DNA from: Planctomycetota bacterium
GTDB taxonomy: Bacteria; Planctomycetota; MHYJ01; JACPRB01
Direction of reading: 5' to 3'
Assembly (NCBI GenBank): GCA_016209705.1
Contig: JACQVR010000035.1
Span: 1 to 36,253 of the forward strand
DNA: 36,253 nucleotides
Shown: one piece after another, positions 1 through 7,817 of the stretch
Layout: each line of letters opens with the position of its first letter
How positions within the stretch are numbered: the first letter of the stretch is position 1
Notes under the pieces: model-generated
Database searches by the model: none
Told to the model about the DNA's origin: nothing
What the model saw: the letters and a program-made list of their open reading frames with translations, nothing else
Made by a program: the position numbers and the translations under genes

Positions 1-118
1 GAAGCGTAAGCTGAATCGTCCCCTCTCTCTGCACCACGGCTACCCTCTCCAATCTGGTCTACAGGGTTTATCGGCCAATTCGGGAGGGGGGTGCAGGAAA
101 TTACGTCGGCCCGCTTAG

Positions 119-415
119 TTCTACGAGTGGCAGATCATTGCTGCTGGAGAGGAGGTCCAAGGCTGGGTGAACGTCGGCACTGCCATGAGCGCCAGAAATT
201 CTTCGTTTTCTCTCAAAGAGGGTTTCACTTACTATTGTCAAGTCCGTGCGACCACTGCCTTCGGGCTCGTCTCGTCAATAGGGAGAAGCGATGGTGTTCG
301 TTTGATCAAAGAAACTGGGTTGCCTAACGGAGGAACAGACGCCGGTCCGTCTGAAGGAAACGCCGCCGGCTGCGGCGCGATCGGACTCGACCTGCTGCTT
401 GCGGTCCGCGGATAG
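119..415 (+). pseudogene. 3' fragment of Fn3-like surface protein with sorting tail
   Basis: Reading from just after an in-frame TAG at 116-118, the frame gives YEWQI, a Trp, then YYCQVRAT and DGV. This is the ending of a fibronectin-III-like module. It closely parallels the fragment at 20752-21168 (YEWAIGTT, YYVSVRAT, DGV). After it comes a linker and GCGAIGLDLLL, the start of a Cys/Gly plus hydrophobic C-terminal anchor, which stops early at AVRG without the usual Arg tail. No credible start codon or N-terminal domain is present, so this is the decayed 3' end of a large exported protein. The stretch 1-118 shows nothing else I can support. Homology to the second fragment is seen directly; surface localisation is inferred. 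Confidence 0.6.
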
Positions 416-448
416 ATAATCATTCCCTCCAATCTCGCTCAAACGCAC

Positions 449-1422
449 ATGTCACTAGAGTTGCCGGTGCTGGAAGGCATTCGCGCGGCGCAGGAAGAGC
501 TGAAGCCTTTTCTTGAGCCGACGCCGTTGGTGCGCTCGGAGCCGCTTTCCCGGCTTCTGCACGCGGAAGCAGGGCTCAAGATCGAAACGGTTTCGCCCAT
601 CGGGTCGTTCAAGATCCGCGGAGCGATGACGGCGGTGCTTCGCGCTCAAAAGAGGGCAAGCTGGGAGGGGTCGTCACGTCGTCTACCGGAAATCATGGGC
701 AGGGAGTGGCGTACGCGGCCCGCGCGGTCGGCCTGCCCGATCATATTTTCCTGCCGCAGGCGCATCAGCCTGCCAAGCGGGCGATGATCGAGATGCTGGG
801 CGCGACCATCCACGTCGGGGGTGAGGACATCGATGCGGCCAAGGACCTCGCCCGCGAATTTTCGCGCCAGCGAGGCCACCTCTTCGTGGACGACGGAGAA
901 AGCTTGGACGTCATGGAGGGGGCAGGGACGGTCGGTTTAGAAACGGCGCAGCGGTTGCCCCATATCGATTTCCTTTTCCTGCCGATGGGCCGCGGCAGTC
1001 TGGCCGCCGGATGCGCGGCGGCGGTGAAGGGGCTTCAGCCTCGCGCGCGCGTCATCGCCGTGCAAGCGGAGGGAGCGCCCGCGATGGTGGAAAGCTTCAG
1101 AGCGCGACGCCCCGTCGAGCGGCCCGTGCGGACGATCGCGGAGGGGCTCGCTTGCCGCGTTCCCGCCGAACGGGCGCTCGAAGCGATCTGGAAGTCGGTG
1201 GACGATGTTGTCGTGACGCCGGAGGAATTGCTCCTCTCGGGCGTGCGAACGTTGGCGGAATCGGCCCACGTACTCGCGGAACCTTCCGGCGCGGCCGCGC
1301 TTGCGGCGGCATGGATGCGGCGCGCAGAATTAAAAGATCGTCGCGCCGTCAGGGTCGTGACTGGAGCGAACATCGCGCCGGAGATGCTGCGCCAAGCATT
1401 GGTGACTCCACTATTGAGGTAA
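449..1422 (+). pseudogene. PLP-dependent threonine/serine dehydratase, frameshifted
   Basis: Fold-type II PLP enzyme of the threonine dehydratase (IlvA/TdcB-like) family, which deaminates Thr or Ser to 2-oxo acids. The first frame (from ATG 449) carries the PLP-lysine motif SFKIRGA. The second frame resumes with TSSTGNHGQG, the phosphate-binding loop, then a Gly loop (LPMGRGSLAAG, a variant of the usual Gly-rich stretch) and EPSGAAALAA near the C-terminus. The two frames join at 648-652. Adding one A to the AAAA run there restores Q-K-E-G-K and one continuous protein of about 324 residues, so the gene is broken by a single-base loss or a sequencing error. It sits 5 nt before the SDR gene and was probably cotranscribed with it. 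Confidence 0.85.
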
Positions 1423-1427
1423 TCTCC

Positions 1428-2219
1428 ATGGATTTGGGACTGAAGGACAGAGTCGCGGTCGTGATGGCGGCCTCCAAGGGGATGGGATTCGCGAGCGCCC
1501 GAGCGCTCGCGCGGGAAGGCGCCCGCGTGGCGATCTGCGCGCGCACTAAGACCGAACTTGAAAGGGCCGCGAAGACGATCGAAGAGGAAACCGCAAGGCC
1601 GGTCTTTCGACAAGCTCTGGACATCACCGTCCGTTCCCGGATGTCGCGATTCCTGAGCGCGGTGCGGAAAGATCTTGGCGCCGTTGACGTGCTGGTCGTG
1701 AACTGCGGAGGGCCGCCGCCGGGAACGGCCCTCGACCTGCCGGATGGCGAGTTTGAAAAGGCCGTTCGCTCCACCCTGATGGTGGCGGTCGACTGGATGC
1801 GCGCGGCCGCTCCGGATATGATCCGCCGGAAATGGGGACGCATCGTGGCAATCGAATCCATCTCCATCAAGTCGCCCATCGACGGCCTGGCTCTGTCCAA
1901 CACGATGCGGGCGGGCGTGGCGGGATTCTCGAAATCGTTGGCGCGCGAAGTCGCTCCGCACGGCGTGACCGTGAACGTGATTTGTCCCGGCATGGTGTTG
2001 ACCGATCGGTTGAAAGAACTGGCCGAGGTTCGATCCAAGAAAGCGAAAGTTTCGACGGCGGAAATCTATCGCCGCATGACGGCGGAGATTCCCGTGGGCC
2101 GGATCGGCGCGCCGGACGACATCGCGGCGGCCGTCGCGTTCCTGGCGTCCGAGTCCGCGCGGTACCTCACCGGAGCGGTCCTGCAAGTGGACGGCGGGGC
2201 GTATCGTGGATTGCTGTAG
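1428..2219 (+). CDS. SDR-family oxidoreductase (BKR-like, atypical active site)
   Basis: A 263-residue classical-length short-chain dehydrogenase/reductase. The ATG at 1428 is preceded by GAGGT eight bases upstream. The N-terminal nucleotide-binding loop reads AASKGMG in place of TGxxxGxG, and NCGGPPPG replaces the usual NNAG. The catalytic helix reads LALSNTMRAGVAGFSKSLA, where Ser and Arg occupy the positions of the canonical Tyr and Lys of YxxxK. The C-terminal part (NVICPGMVLTDR, YLTGAVLQVDGG) is typical. A recognised BKR-like SDR group lacks both the perfect cofactor motif and the catalytic tetrad, and this protein fits it. The substrate is unknown. It follows the dehydratase relic in the same orientation. 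Confidence 0.85.
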   Translation: MDLGLKDRVAVVMAASKGMGFASARALAREGARVAICARTKTELERAAKTIEEETARPVFRQALDITVRSRMSRFLSAVRKDLGAVDVLVVNCGGPPPGTALDLPDGEFEKAVRSTLMVAVDWMRAAAPDMIRRKWGRIVAIESISIKSPIDGLALSNTMRAGVAGFSKSLAREVAPHGVTVNVICPGMVLTDRLKELAEVRSKKAKVSTAEIYRRMTAEIPVGRIGAPDDIAAAVAFLASESARYLTGAVLQVDGGAYRGLL

Positions 2220-2318
2220 CGGTTTGGGAATCCTGCCGCTCGGCCATCCGGGACTTTATCCTCCTTTCCAGGAAAACGGTTCCGGGTTTGCAAAATAATT
2301 AGCCGGGAGGGGGACTCC

Positions 2319-3896
2319 ATGGCGACGACTCCTGCAACGTCGGGAGTGGCGGTCAAGAGAGTGGATGGCCCGGCGGCCGAGATCCTGACGCGGGAGGCGC
2401 TCGCGTTCGCGGCGGATCTGGCGCGGGCGTTCGAGCCCCGCCGGCGAGAGCTGCTCGCCCGGCGCGCCGCCCGGCGCGGGACGGCGCCGCGCTTCCTCGA
2501 AGAGACCCGCTCCATTCGCGAAGGCGACTGGAACGTCGCCCCGTACCCGCAGGACCTGGCCGACCGCCGCGTCGAAATCACCGGCCCCTGCGACCGCAAG
2601 ATGATCATCAACGCGCTCAACTCGGGCGCCCGCGTCTTCATGGCCGACTTCGAGGACTCCAATTCCCCGACGTGGGAGAACAACGTCGAAGGCCAGCTCA
2701 ACCTTCGAGACGCCGTGCGGGGCGTCATTCGATTCGACAGCCCGGAAGGGAAGCATTACGAGCTCGCGAAAACCACGGCGACGCTGATGGTCCGCCCGCG
2801 CGGATGGCACCTGGACGAGAAGCACCTGCTCGTGGACGGCCAGCCGATATCCGCGTCGCTCTTCGATTTCGGCCTCTGCTTTTTTCACAACGCGAAGGCC
2901 CAGATCGCGAAGGGAACGGGGCCGTATTTCTATCTCCCCAAGATGGAAAGCCATCTCGAGGCACGGCTCTGGAACGATGTATTCGTCTTCGCGCAGGAGC
3001 GGCTCGGCGTTGCGCGCGGGACGATCCGCGCGACGGTGCTCATCGAAACGATCTGGGCCGCGTTCGAGATGGACGAGATCCTGTGGGAGCTGCGGGACCA
3101 TTCGGCGGGCCTCAACTGCGGCCGGTGGGATTACATCTTCAGCTTCATCAAGACGTTCGCCGAGCGGCCGGAGTACGTGCTGCCGGACCGCGCGCAGGTC
3201 ACGATGGACAAGTCGTTTCTCAAGGCGTACGTGGACCTGCTCATCCGCACCTGCCATCGGCGCGGCATCCACGCGCTGGGCGGCATGGCCGCGCAGATCC
3301 CGATCAAGGAAGATCCTCATGCGAACGAGGCCGCGCTCGAGAAAGTGCGGCAGGACAAACTACGCGAAGTACGGGCTGGGCACGACGGCACGTGGATCGC
3401 GCACCCCGGGCTGGTTCGCATTGCGAAGGCTGTCTTTGACGAGCACTTGAAAACGCCGAACCAGATCGCCGTCCTTCGCGAGGACGTGAAGGTCGGCGAG
3501 GCGGACCTCCTCGCCGTCCCGAAAGGGACGATCACCGAGAATGGGCTACGAACCAACCTGAGCGTGGGCGTGCAGTATCTGGAAGCATGGCTCCGCGGCG
3601 CCGGATGCGTGCCGCTTTATCACCTCATGGAGGATGCGGCGACGGCGGAGATCTCCCGCACCCAGGTGTGGCAGTGGATTCGTCACGGTGCGCGACTCGA
3701 AAACGGCGATGTCGTCACTCGAGATCTCGCGAAGGGCGCATTGGGGGAGGAGTTGGCCAAGATTCGCAAGGTCGTAGGCGACGCTCGATACGCCGCCGGA
3801 ACGTACGACGCGGCGGCGAAACTTTTCGAAGAGATGATGACCGCCCCACACTGTCCGGAGTTCATGACGTTGCGGGCCTACGAGATGTTGGCGTAA
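2319..3896 (+). CDS. aceB: Malate synthase A
   Basis: Condenses glyoxylate with acetyl-CoA to malate in the glyoxylate shunt (cytoplasmic). The 525 residues match the usual length of the A-type enzyme. Conserved segments are visible in order: the N-terminal ITGPCDRKM and [13 protein letters not shown], the central [19 protein letters not shown] with acidic active-site residues, [23 protein letters not shown] and the C-terminal [14 protein letters not shown]. The ATG at 2319 follows a purine-rich Shine-Dalgarno (GGGAGGGGG). The partner isocitrate lyase is not in the window. The gene stands alone on the plus strand with about 100 bases on each side and looks intact. Confidence 0.95.
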   Translation: MATTPATSGVAVKRVDGPAAEILTREALAFAADLARAFEPRRRELLARRAARRGTAPRFLEETRSIREGDWNVAPYPQDLADRRVEITGPCDRKMIINALNSGARVFMADFEDSNSPTWENNVEGQLNLRDAVRGVIRFDSPEGKHYELAKTTATLMVRPRGWHLDEKHLLVDGQPISASLFDFGLCFFHNAKAQIAKGTGPYFYLPKMESHLEARLWNDVFVFAQERLGVARGTIRATVLIETIWAAFEMDEILWELRDHSAGLNCGRWDYIFSFIKTFAERPEYVLPDRAQVTMDKSFLKAYVDLLIRTCHRRGIHALGGMAAQIPIKEDPHANEAALEKVRQDKLREVRAGHDGTWIAHPGLVRIAKAVFDEHLKTPNQIAVLREDVKVGEADLLAVPKGTITENGLRTNLSVGVQYLEAWLRGAGCVPLYHLMEDAATAEISRTQVWQWIRHGARLENGDVVTRDLAKGALGEELAKIRKVVGDARYAAGTYDAAAKLFEEMMTAPHCPEFMTLRAYEMLA

Positions 3897-4020
3897 GGCG
3901 TGAGGAGAATCTCGAAGTGGATAGATTTCTGAATCTGCCATAACGGCGCATCGCCGCGCGGCATCATAAATAGAGGAAGGCCATGAATCCGGCCTTTGAA
4001 CCTATGCCGGCCGGTGCGTT

Positions 4021-4767
4021 ATGGCGCATGTCCTCAATTTCAGCGGCGCGGGCGCCGTCCGGCGCGCGGCGACCTTCACTCTGCTGCTCGGCCTGGTGGC
4101 GTTGCTCTATTTCGGCCGGCGACTGAGCATTCCCTTCGTTCTCGCGACGCTGATCACGCTGCTCCTCGCGCCCGCTGTCGATCGCTTGCAGCATTGGGGG
4201 CTCCGCAGATTCATCGCGGTGGGCATCGTCGTAGGGCTCGCGTTGACCCTCCTGATCGGGGCGATGGGGATCCTCACGGGACAGCTTGCCCGTTTGGCCG
4301 GCCACTTCCAGCAGTACCAGGAGACGGTCCGCATCAAAGTTCGGGCGATCGCCGAGCCGGTGCTCAGCACGTTGGGCAAAGGTCAGGCCGCCACCGACCG
4401 GATCCACGAGGGGATCGCATCCGCCATCCGGCGGGAGACGGAAGGCGGCGCCCCGGCGACGTTGACCGCGGGCGAGAAGGCCGGGATCGCGGAGCGCTTG
4501 CAAGCCGACGCCGTCTGCATCTTGGCGCTTCCGCCGTCGGCCTATCGCCGGGTCGGATACCTTCACAAGATGCGGCGCCGCTGGCGTCCGGATGTGCCGA
4601 TCCTATTCTGGAATTGGAGCTTGAAGGAGGAGGCCGAACGAATCGACGGCCGAGGGGCCCGGGATGACCTGACCTTTTCCGTCCGCACGATCGCCGAATC
4701 CCGGCGGAAGATCGCGGAGCTTTCGGAAAGTTTGAAGCTGAGCGCTCGAGTGCATAAGTCCGTGTAG
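4021..4767 (+). pseudogene. AI-2E/PerM-type permease with internal deletion
   Basis: The first roughly 140 residues resemble the N-terminus of AI-2E-family (PerM) transporters: a hydrophobic start, GRRLSIPFVLATLITLLLAP, a second membrane segment and the amphipathic HFQQYQETVRIKVR. The last roughly 100 residues (ADAVCILALPPSAYRRVGYLHKMRRRW onward) resemble the soluble C-terminal extension seen on some long members. The several membrane segments and linker that should lie between are missing, so an in-frame deletion of a few hundred residues has fused the two ends. A strong SD followed by ATG at 3983 is in a different frame, which may mean a further frameshift near the start. Transport activity is unlikely. 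Confidence 0.6.
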
Positions 4768-4796
4768 GTGAACCATGATGTAGAAGGAGGTGGGTG

Positions 4797-5267
4797 ATGA
4801 ATTGGAATCGCATCGAAGGCAAATGGAAGCAGCTTCGCGGCGCGGTGAAGGAACGATGGGGCCGCTTGCGGGACGACGACCTGAACGTGATTCGAGGCAA
4901 GCGCGACCAGCTCGTGGGGCGCATCCAGGAGATCTACGGCATCGTTCGGGAGCAGGCCGAACGCGAGGTCGGCGAGTTCGAGAACTACGTGAAGAAATTG
5001 ATGGGAAAGAAGAAGCGGCCCCAGGAACCTGCGCGTCTTCTGGAAGGGGCGATTCAGGGAGTGAAGGAAGTCGCCGGGGAAGTGGCGGCTCAGTTCGGCA
5101 CGGCGGCGGGCGAGAAAGCGACGGATGCGCTTACGGGGGCGATCGACGAAGTTCGGGGCGTCATCCGGAAGACCACGCGGCGCAGGACCGTTCGGAAAAT
5201 CGGAATCCGGCGAGGGGGGAAGAAGCTGAGGGCGACGGCGCGGAGGCGAACGCGGCGTCAGAGATGA
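4797..5267 (+). CDS. CsbD-family stress protein with basic C-terminal tail
   Basis: The N-terminus NWNRIEGKWKQLRGAVKERWG and the following DDLNVIRGKRDQLVGRIQ are diagnostic of the CsbD/UPF0337 family, small abundant proteins induced in general stress. The usual family length is about 60-70 residues. Here an amphipathic middle (residues about 80-120) and an Arg/Lys-rich end (RRTVRKIGIRRGGKKLRATARR) extend it to 156. The tail resembles histone-like or nucleic-acid-binding tails; that role is inferred. ATG 4797 is chosen because AAGGAGG lies six bases before it; a GTG at 4794 would be too close. Confidence 0.85.
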   Translation: MNWNRIEGKWKQLRGAVKERWGRLRDDDLNVIRGKRDQLVGRIQEIYGIVREQAEREVGEFENYVKKLMGKKKRPQEPARLLEGAIQGVKEVAGEVAAQFGTAAGEKATDALTGAIDEVRGVIRKTTRRRTVRKIGIRRGGKKLRATARRRTRRQR

Positions 5268-5312
5268 CGGCGGAAGATGCGATCATCCAGTATGCTGCAG
5301 CCTGATTCTTGC

Positions 5313-5337
5313 AGTGCATTGCACTATATTGCATTGC
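5313..5337. promoter_or_regulatory. Candidate operator of the antitoxin gene
   Basis: A perfect odd palindrome (AGTGCA-T-TGCACT, 5313-5325) is followed by a second TGCATTGC beginning at 5330, so TGCATTGC recurs 14 bases apart, just before the proposed antitoxin start. Tandem short palindromes are the usual autoregulatory sites of ribbon-helix-helix antitoxins. The repeat is seen in the sequence; operator function is inferred. Confidence 0.45.
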
Positions 5338-5535
5338 TTGAAGCACCAACTGACGCTACGCCTTCCGGCTCCCTCGCGAAGCGCCTTGGGCGGGAGGCCC
5401 GCCGGCGACGTCAAAAGCGGTCCCACGTCGTCCGAATCGCGCTGGAGCAATTCTTGAGCGCGCCGGGGGGCGCCCGTCCGATCGATCTGGTGCGCGACCT
5501 CGTCGGGTCGATCCGCGGCGGGGTGGAGGACCTGG
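5338..5535 (+). pseudogene. Ribbon-helix-helix antitoxin, frameshifted and truncated
   Basis: In frame 1 from TTG 5338 the sequence reads KHQLTLRLPAP, the beta-strand of an RHH (CopG/VapB-like) antitoxin. After the short C run near 5371-5373 it continues in another frame as LAKRLGREARRRRQKRSHVVRIALEQFLS, the two DNA-binding helices, and then DLVRDLVGSIRGGVEDL. One missing C restores a single protein. Family members normally end shortly after this last motif, and a PIN toxin gene usually follows. Here the reading frame instead runs into the antisense of the neighbouring minus-strand gene, so the 3' end and the toxin appear to be deleted. Expression is unlikely. Confidence 0.6.
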
Positions 5536-5919
5536 GGAGATCAGGCGATTCAGGAACTCGTCCGGCGTCAAGCCCTCCTTTGCGGCCAGAGTGGTGAGCT
5601 TGCGGTGGCCGGCGGTCGAGAGCTTCGCGCGGGGGCGGCCATCCATATCAGAGGCCCGGCGCGGGACCTTGCCATCGAGCCAGAACCTGTCGGGAAACTC
5701 TTGCGCGGCTTGGCGCTTGGCGCGGTTCCACGCGGCGTTGATGTCGCGGGTTTTGGTCATCTGTCCGAGGAGGCCGAGGCGGGCCACGACGGCTTCCTTC
5801 GAGGGCGTCGCCTGAGGCGGCAGCCTGAATAGTACCTCGACCATCGCCTTCGTGAGCTTGCCGATGGAAATGCCCGCATCGAAGCCGGCGCGACGCATCG
5901 GCGCGAAGAAGCCGTGCAT
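5356..5919 (-). CDS. Unknown protein with RHH-like C-terminal part (3' end doubtful)
   Basis: I do not recognise this family. The start at 5919 is well supported, with GGAGGGAG five bases upstream. The first roughly 125 residues look like a real soluble protein (GKLTKAMVEVLFRLPPQA; DINAAWNRAKRQAAQEF). They end in AKLSTAGHRKLTTLAAKEGL and TPDEFLNRLI, a strand plus two helices reminiscent of a ribbon-helix-helix fold. From about residue 128 onward the composition turns Pro/Arg/Gly-rich and is simply the antisense of the antitoxin relic on the other strand. The true 3' end was therefore probably lost at a deletion junction near 5535-5545. It diverges from the nucleotidyltransferase gene at 6006, a layout common in toxin-antitoxin or defence cassettes. 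Confidence 0.5.
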   Translation of the reverse strand: MHGFFAPMRRAGFDAGISIGKLTKAMVEVLFRLPPQATPSKEAVVARLGLLGQMTKTRDINAAWNRAKRQAAQEFPDRFWLDGKVPRRASDMDGRPRAKLSTAGHRKLTTLAAKEGLTPDEFLNRLISPGPPPRRGSTRRGRAPDRSDGRPPARSRIAPARFGRRGTAFDVAGGPPAQGASRGSRKA

Positions 5920-6005
5920 GTTTCTCCCTCCACATTCCTCAGATGACGAAAGACGGTGAGCTTGTTGAATGATATCATGCGTTGGGGGAAGAGGTAAGGA
6001 CTGCC

Positions 6006-6614
6006 ATGGCCAAACGCGATGCGGGAGTCTCTCTCCTTGCGGGGTTGAGGAGGGACCGGATGCATTCGGATGACCTTGCGGAGACGCTGCGCAAGCTCAA
6101 GAATCGACTCGATGGGGAGGGGATCTCGTTCGCACTGATTGGCGCGCTCGCCCTGCGGCACTTCGGTTACAAGCGCTACACGGAGGACATCGATCTGCTG
6201 ACGACGCCGCAAGGCCTGGATCGGATACACGATCGACTCGTAGGACGGGGGCTGGTACCTCGCGCCCACGGACTTCGGAAGCGGCTTCGCGATACCGAGT
6301 ACCGGGTCGATATCGATATCGTGACCTCCGGCGAACGCGCGGGATCGGAAGGCAGTCCTGTTGTTTACCCTGATCCCGGTTCGAAAAACTTTCACACCGT
6401 CGATGGCATCCGCATTCCAGATTTGCCCGCGCTGATCGGCTTCAAGCTGGCGTCGGGAATCTGGGGGCACCGCGAAAGGGATCTGGGCGACGTGCAGGAG
6501 TTGATCCGCATCAACGGGCTCAAAGCGGACTTCGCGAAAAAGCTGCCCATGCCCCTCAGGGCCAAATTTCGGAGCCTGCTGAAACAGGCGCGGCGGCAGA
6601 GAGAGATTGAGTAG
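6006..6614 (+). CDS. Nucleotidyltransferase-fold protein (AbiEii/MNT-like)
   Basis: A 202-residue protein with the minimal nucleotidyltransferase signature: FALIGALALRHFG (a GS-motif variant), TEDIDLL with the paired metal-binding Asp residues, and a third acidic strand YRVDIDIV. This group includes toxins of type IV toxin-antitoxin systems and MNT antitoxins that transfer nucleotides to tRNA or proteins. The later LPALIGFKLASGIW and RDLGDVQELI match the helical region typical of AbiEii-like proteins. ATG 6006 follows AGGTAAGGA. The divergent gene at 5919 could be its partner. The exact substrate is unknown. Confidence 0.7.
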   Translation: MAKRDAGVSLLAGLRRDRMHSDDLAETLRKLKNRLDGEGISFALIGALALRHFGYKRYTEDIDLLTTPQGLDRIHDRLVGRGLVPRAHGLRKRLRDTEYRVDIDIVTSGERAGSEGSPVVYPDPGSKNFHTVDGIRIPDLPALIGFKLASGIWGHRERDLGDVQELIRINGLKADFAKKLPMPLRAKFRSLLKQARRQREIE

Positions 6615-6695
6615 CGCCTGTTCCCGGCGTTCCTCCCCACGAAAATTTCAAAAAATCCGACCTGTAAAAGCAGGATAGGCGACCATGTATAAAGG

Positions 6696-7259
6696 ATGGA
6701 GCTTCCCAACGAACGGCCCGGCGAAGCGGCGGGGCCCGCGCCCGGCGATCAAGCCGGTCGGGTGGCCGCACTGCTGGTCCGGCATCGGGCGGAGCTGTAC
6801 GCCTACACCTTGGCCGGGGTTCGAAATCCGCATGACGCGGAAGACCTCCACCAGGAGCTGTGCTTGGAGGCGATCCGCTGCGCCTCGCGGTTCAAGCCGG
6901 AAGCCGATTTCCCCGCCTGGGGGCGGGGCATCGCGCGCAATCTGATCCTCGCGTTCACCCGAAAATCCCGCCAGCGATCCATTCTTATTCAACCCGATCT
7001 CCTGGACCGTCTCGAGGGCGTGGCTCGGGACATGGGAGAGGAAGGCGCGGCGGAGCGGCGCCGAAAGGCGCTGAGCGACTGTCTCGATGGACTCAGCCGA
7101 TTAGCCCGCACGGCGGTTCGCCTGCGGTACGGAAGCAGGAGCAAGGTACCCGAGATCGCCGCTTCGCTCGGAAAGACGGTGCGGGCGACCTACACGATAT
7201 TGGATGCCGCGCGTCAGGCGCTGCGCACGTGCGTCCGGCGCAAATGGTCGGAGGCGTGA
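6696..7259 (+). CDS. ECF-type sigma-70 family RNA polymerase sigma factor
   Basis: A 187-residue sigma factor with regions 2 and 4. Region 2 is visible at about residues 22-90: AALLVRHRAELYAYTLAG, NPHDAEDLHQELCLEAI and PAWGRGIARNLIL. Region 4 is at about 130-180: ARTAVRLRYGSRSKVPEIAASLG and a recognition helix with Thr/Tyr/Leu. Short sigma factors of this type are abundant in Planctomycetota and usually precede an anti-sigma or FecR-like gene. Only a 22-codon stub (7261-7329) follows here, so the cognate regulator seems lost. GGATAG at 6673-6678 recurs before the truncated paralogue at 8896 and may be part of an autoregulated promoter. No strong SD precedes ATG 6696. Confidence 0.8.
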   Translation: MELPNERPGEAAGPAPGDQAGRVAALLVRHRAELYAYTLAGVRNPHDAEDLHQELCLEAIRCASRFKPEADFPAWGRGIARNLILAFTRKSRQRSILIQPDLLDRLEGVARDMGEEGAAERRRKALSDCLDGLSRLARTAVRLRYGSRSKVPEIAASLGKTVRATYTILDAARQALRTCVRRKWSEA

Positions 7260-7260
7260 G

Positions 7261-7329
7261 ATGAGCGCGAGTTCGACGGAAGGAGACAATTCGAATCGAC
7301 ACCACGGAGACGTTCGGACGGGGAAATAA
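7261..7329 (+). pseudogene. 22-codon stub after sigma factor
   Basis: An ATG one base after the sigma-factor stop opens a short frame (MSASSTEGDNSNRHHGDVRTGK) ending in TAA at 7327-7329. Its position is where these sigma genes normally have an anti-sigma or FecR-like partner, so it may be the surviving N-terminus of that gene. Nothing in the 22 residues is diagnostic. Confidence 0.25.
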
Positions 7330-7418
7330 CGAGGGGCTTATCTCGATGACGGACGAGCAGCTTACTCGTGGCCAACTCTTAGGCCACGTAAGCACTTGGA
7401 ATCTCTTATCAAACACAC

Positions 7419-7817
7419 TTGCGGTTCCCCGCGTTTACCTCGCCTCGGCGGCTCATCACGGATATCTCTGCAATCGGGGGGGAGGAGGGTGGCTCTGTAG
7501 AATTGGCGCGGATCAATGCGGACGGAACAGTGGGACCTTGGACTGTTGCTACGAGGGTGCTTTCCACTCCTCGCAAAAGGCACGTCTCAATAGTCTATAA
7601 AGAGAGCGTCATCGAGCCCGTCAAGCTGGGGATTCCCGCCCGGGTGATGTCTTTGGCTCGCTATGTGTGGATTCGGCTGACCTTGGACGATACCGCGACG
7701 ACCGACGCGAGCGATGCGACAACCATCGACGAGATCACGATCGGCCATCCGATTGTGGAAGACCCCGGCGGCTGTTTCTATTCGCGCCTTCTCTGTTCGT
7801 CCGGCCTTTCCCCCTGA
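7419..7817 (+). pseudogene. 3' fragment of kelch/discoidin-like exported protein
   Basis: The frame reads ISAIGGEEGGSVELARINADGTVGPW, the pattern of kelch-like beta-propeller repeats (GG, SVE.A.INADG, GPW). It then passes into YVWIRLTLDDTATTDASDATTIDEITIG, the ending of a carbohydrate-binding or discoidin-like sandwich. The last residues, DPGGCFYSRLLC, resemble the beginning of a Gly-Cys C-terminal sorting tail that is cut short. There is no N-terminal signal or plausible start, and the two domain pieces adjoin abruptly, so this is a deletion-fused remnant. It overlaps the end of the convergent HEAT-repeat gene by about 40 bases. Confidence 0.5.

Noticed and set aside
116..118. In-frame TAG before the first Fn3 fragment as a recoded codon
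   Set aside because: The upstream frame shows no domain character and the locus is a truncated relic, so a plain stop is more likely.
648..652. Programmed frameshift in the threonine dehydratase
   Set aside because: The A run is only four bases, no stimulatory structure or SD-like element is obvious, and this family is not known to use frameshifting.
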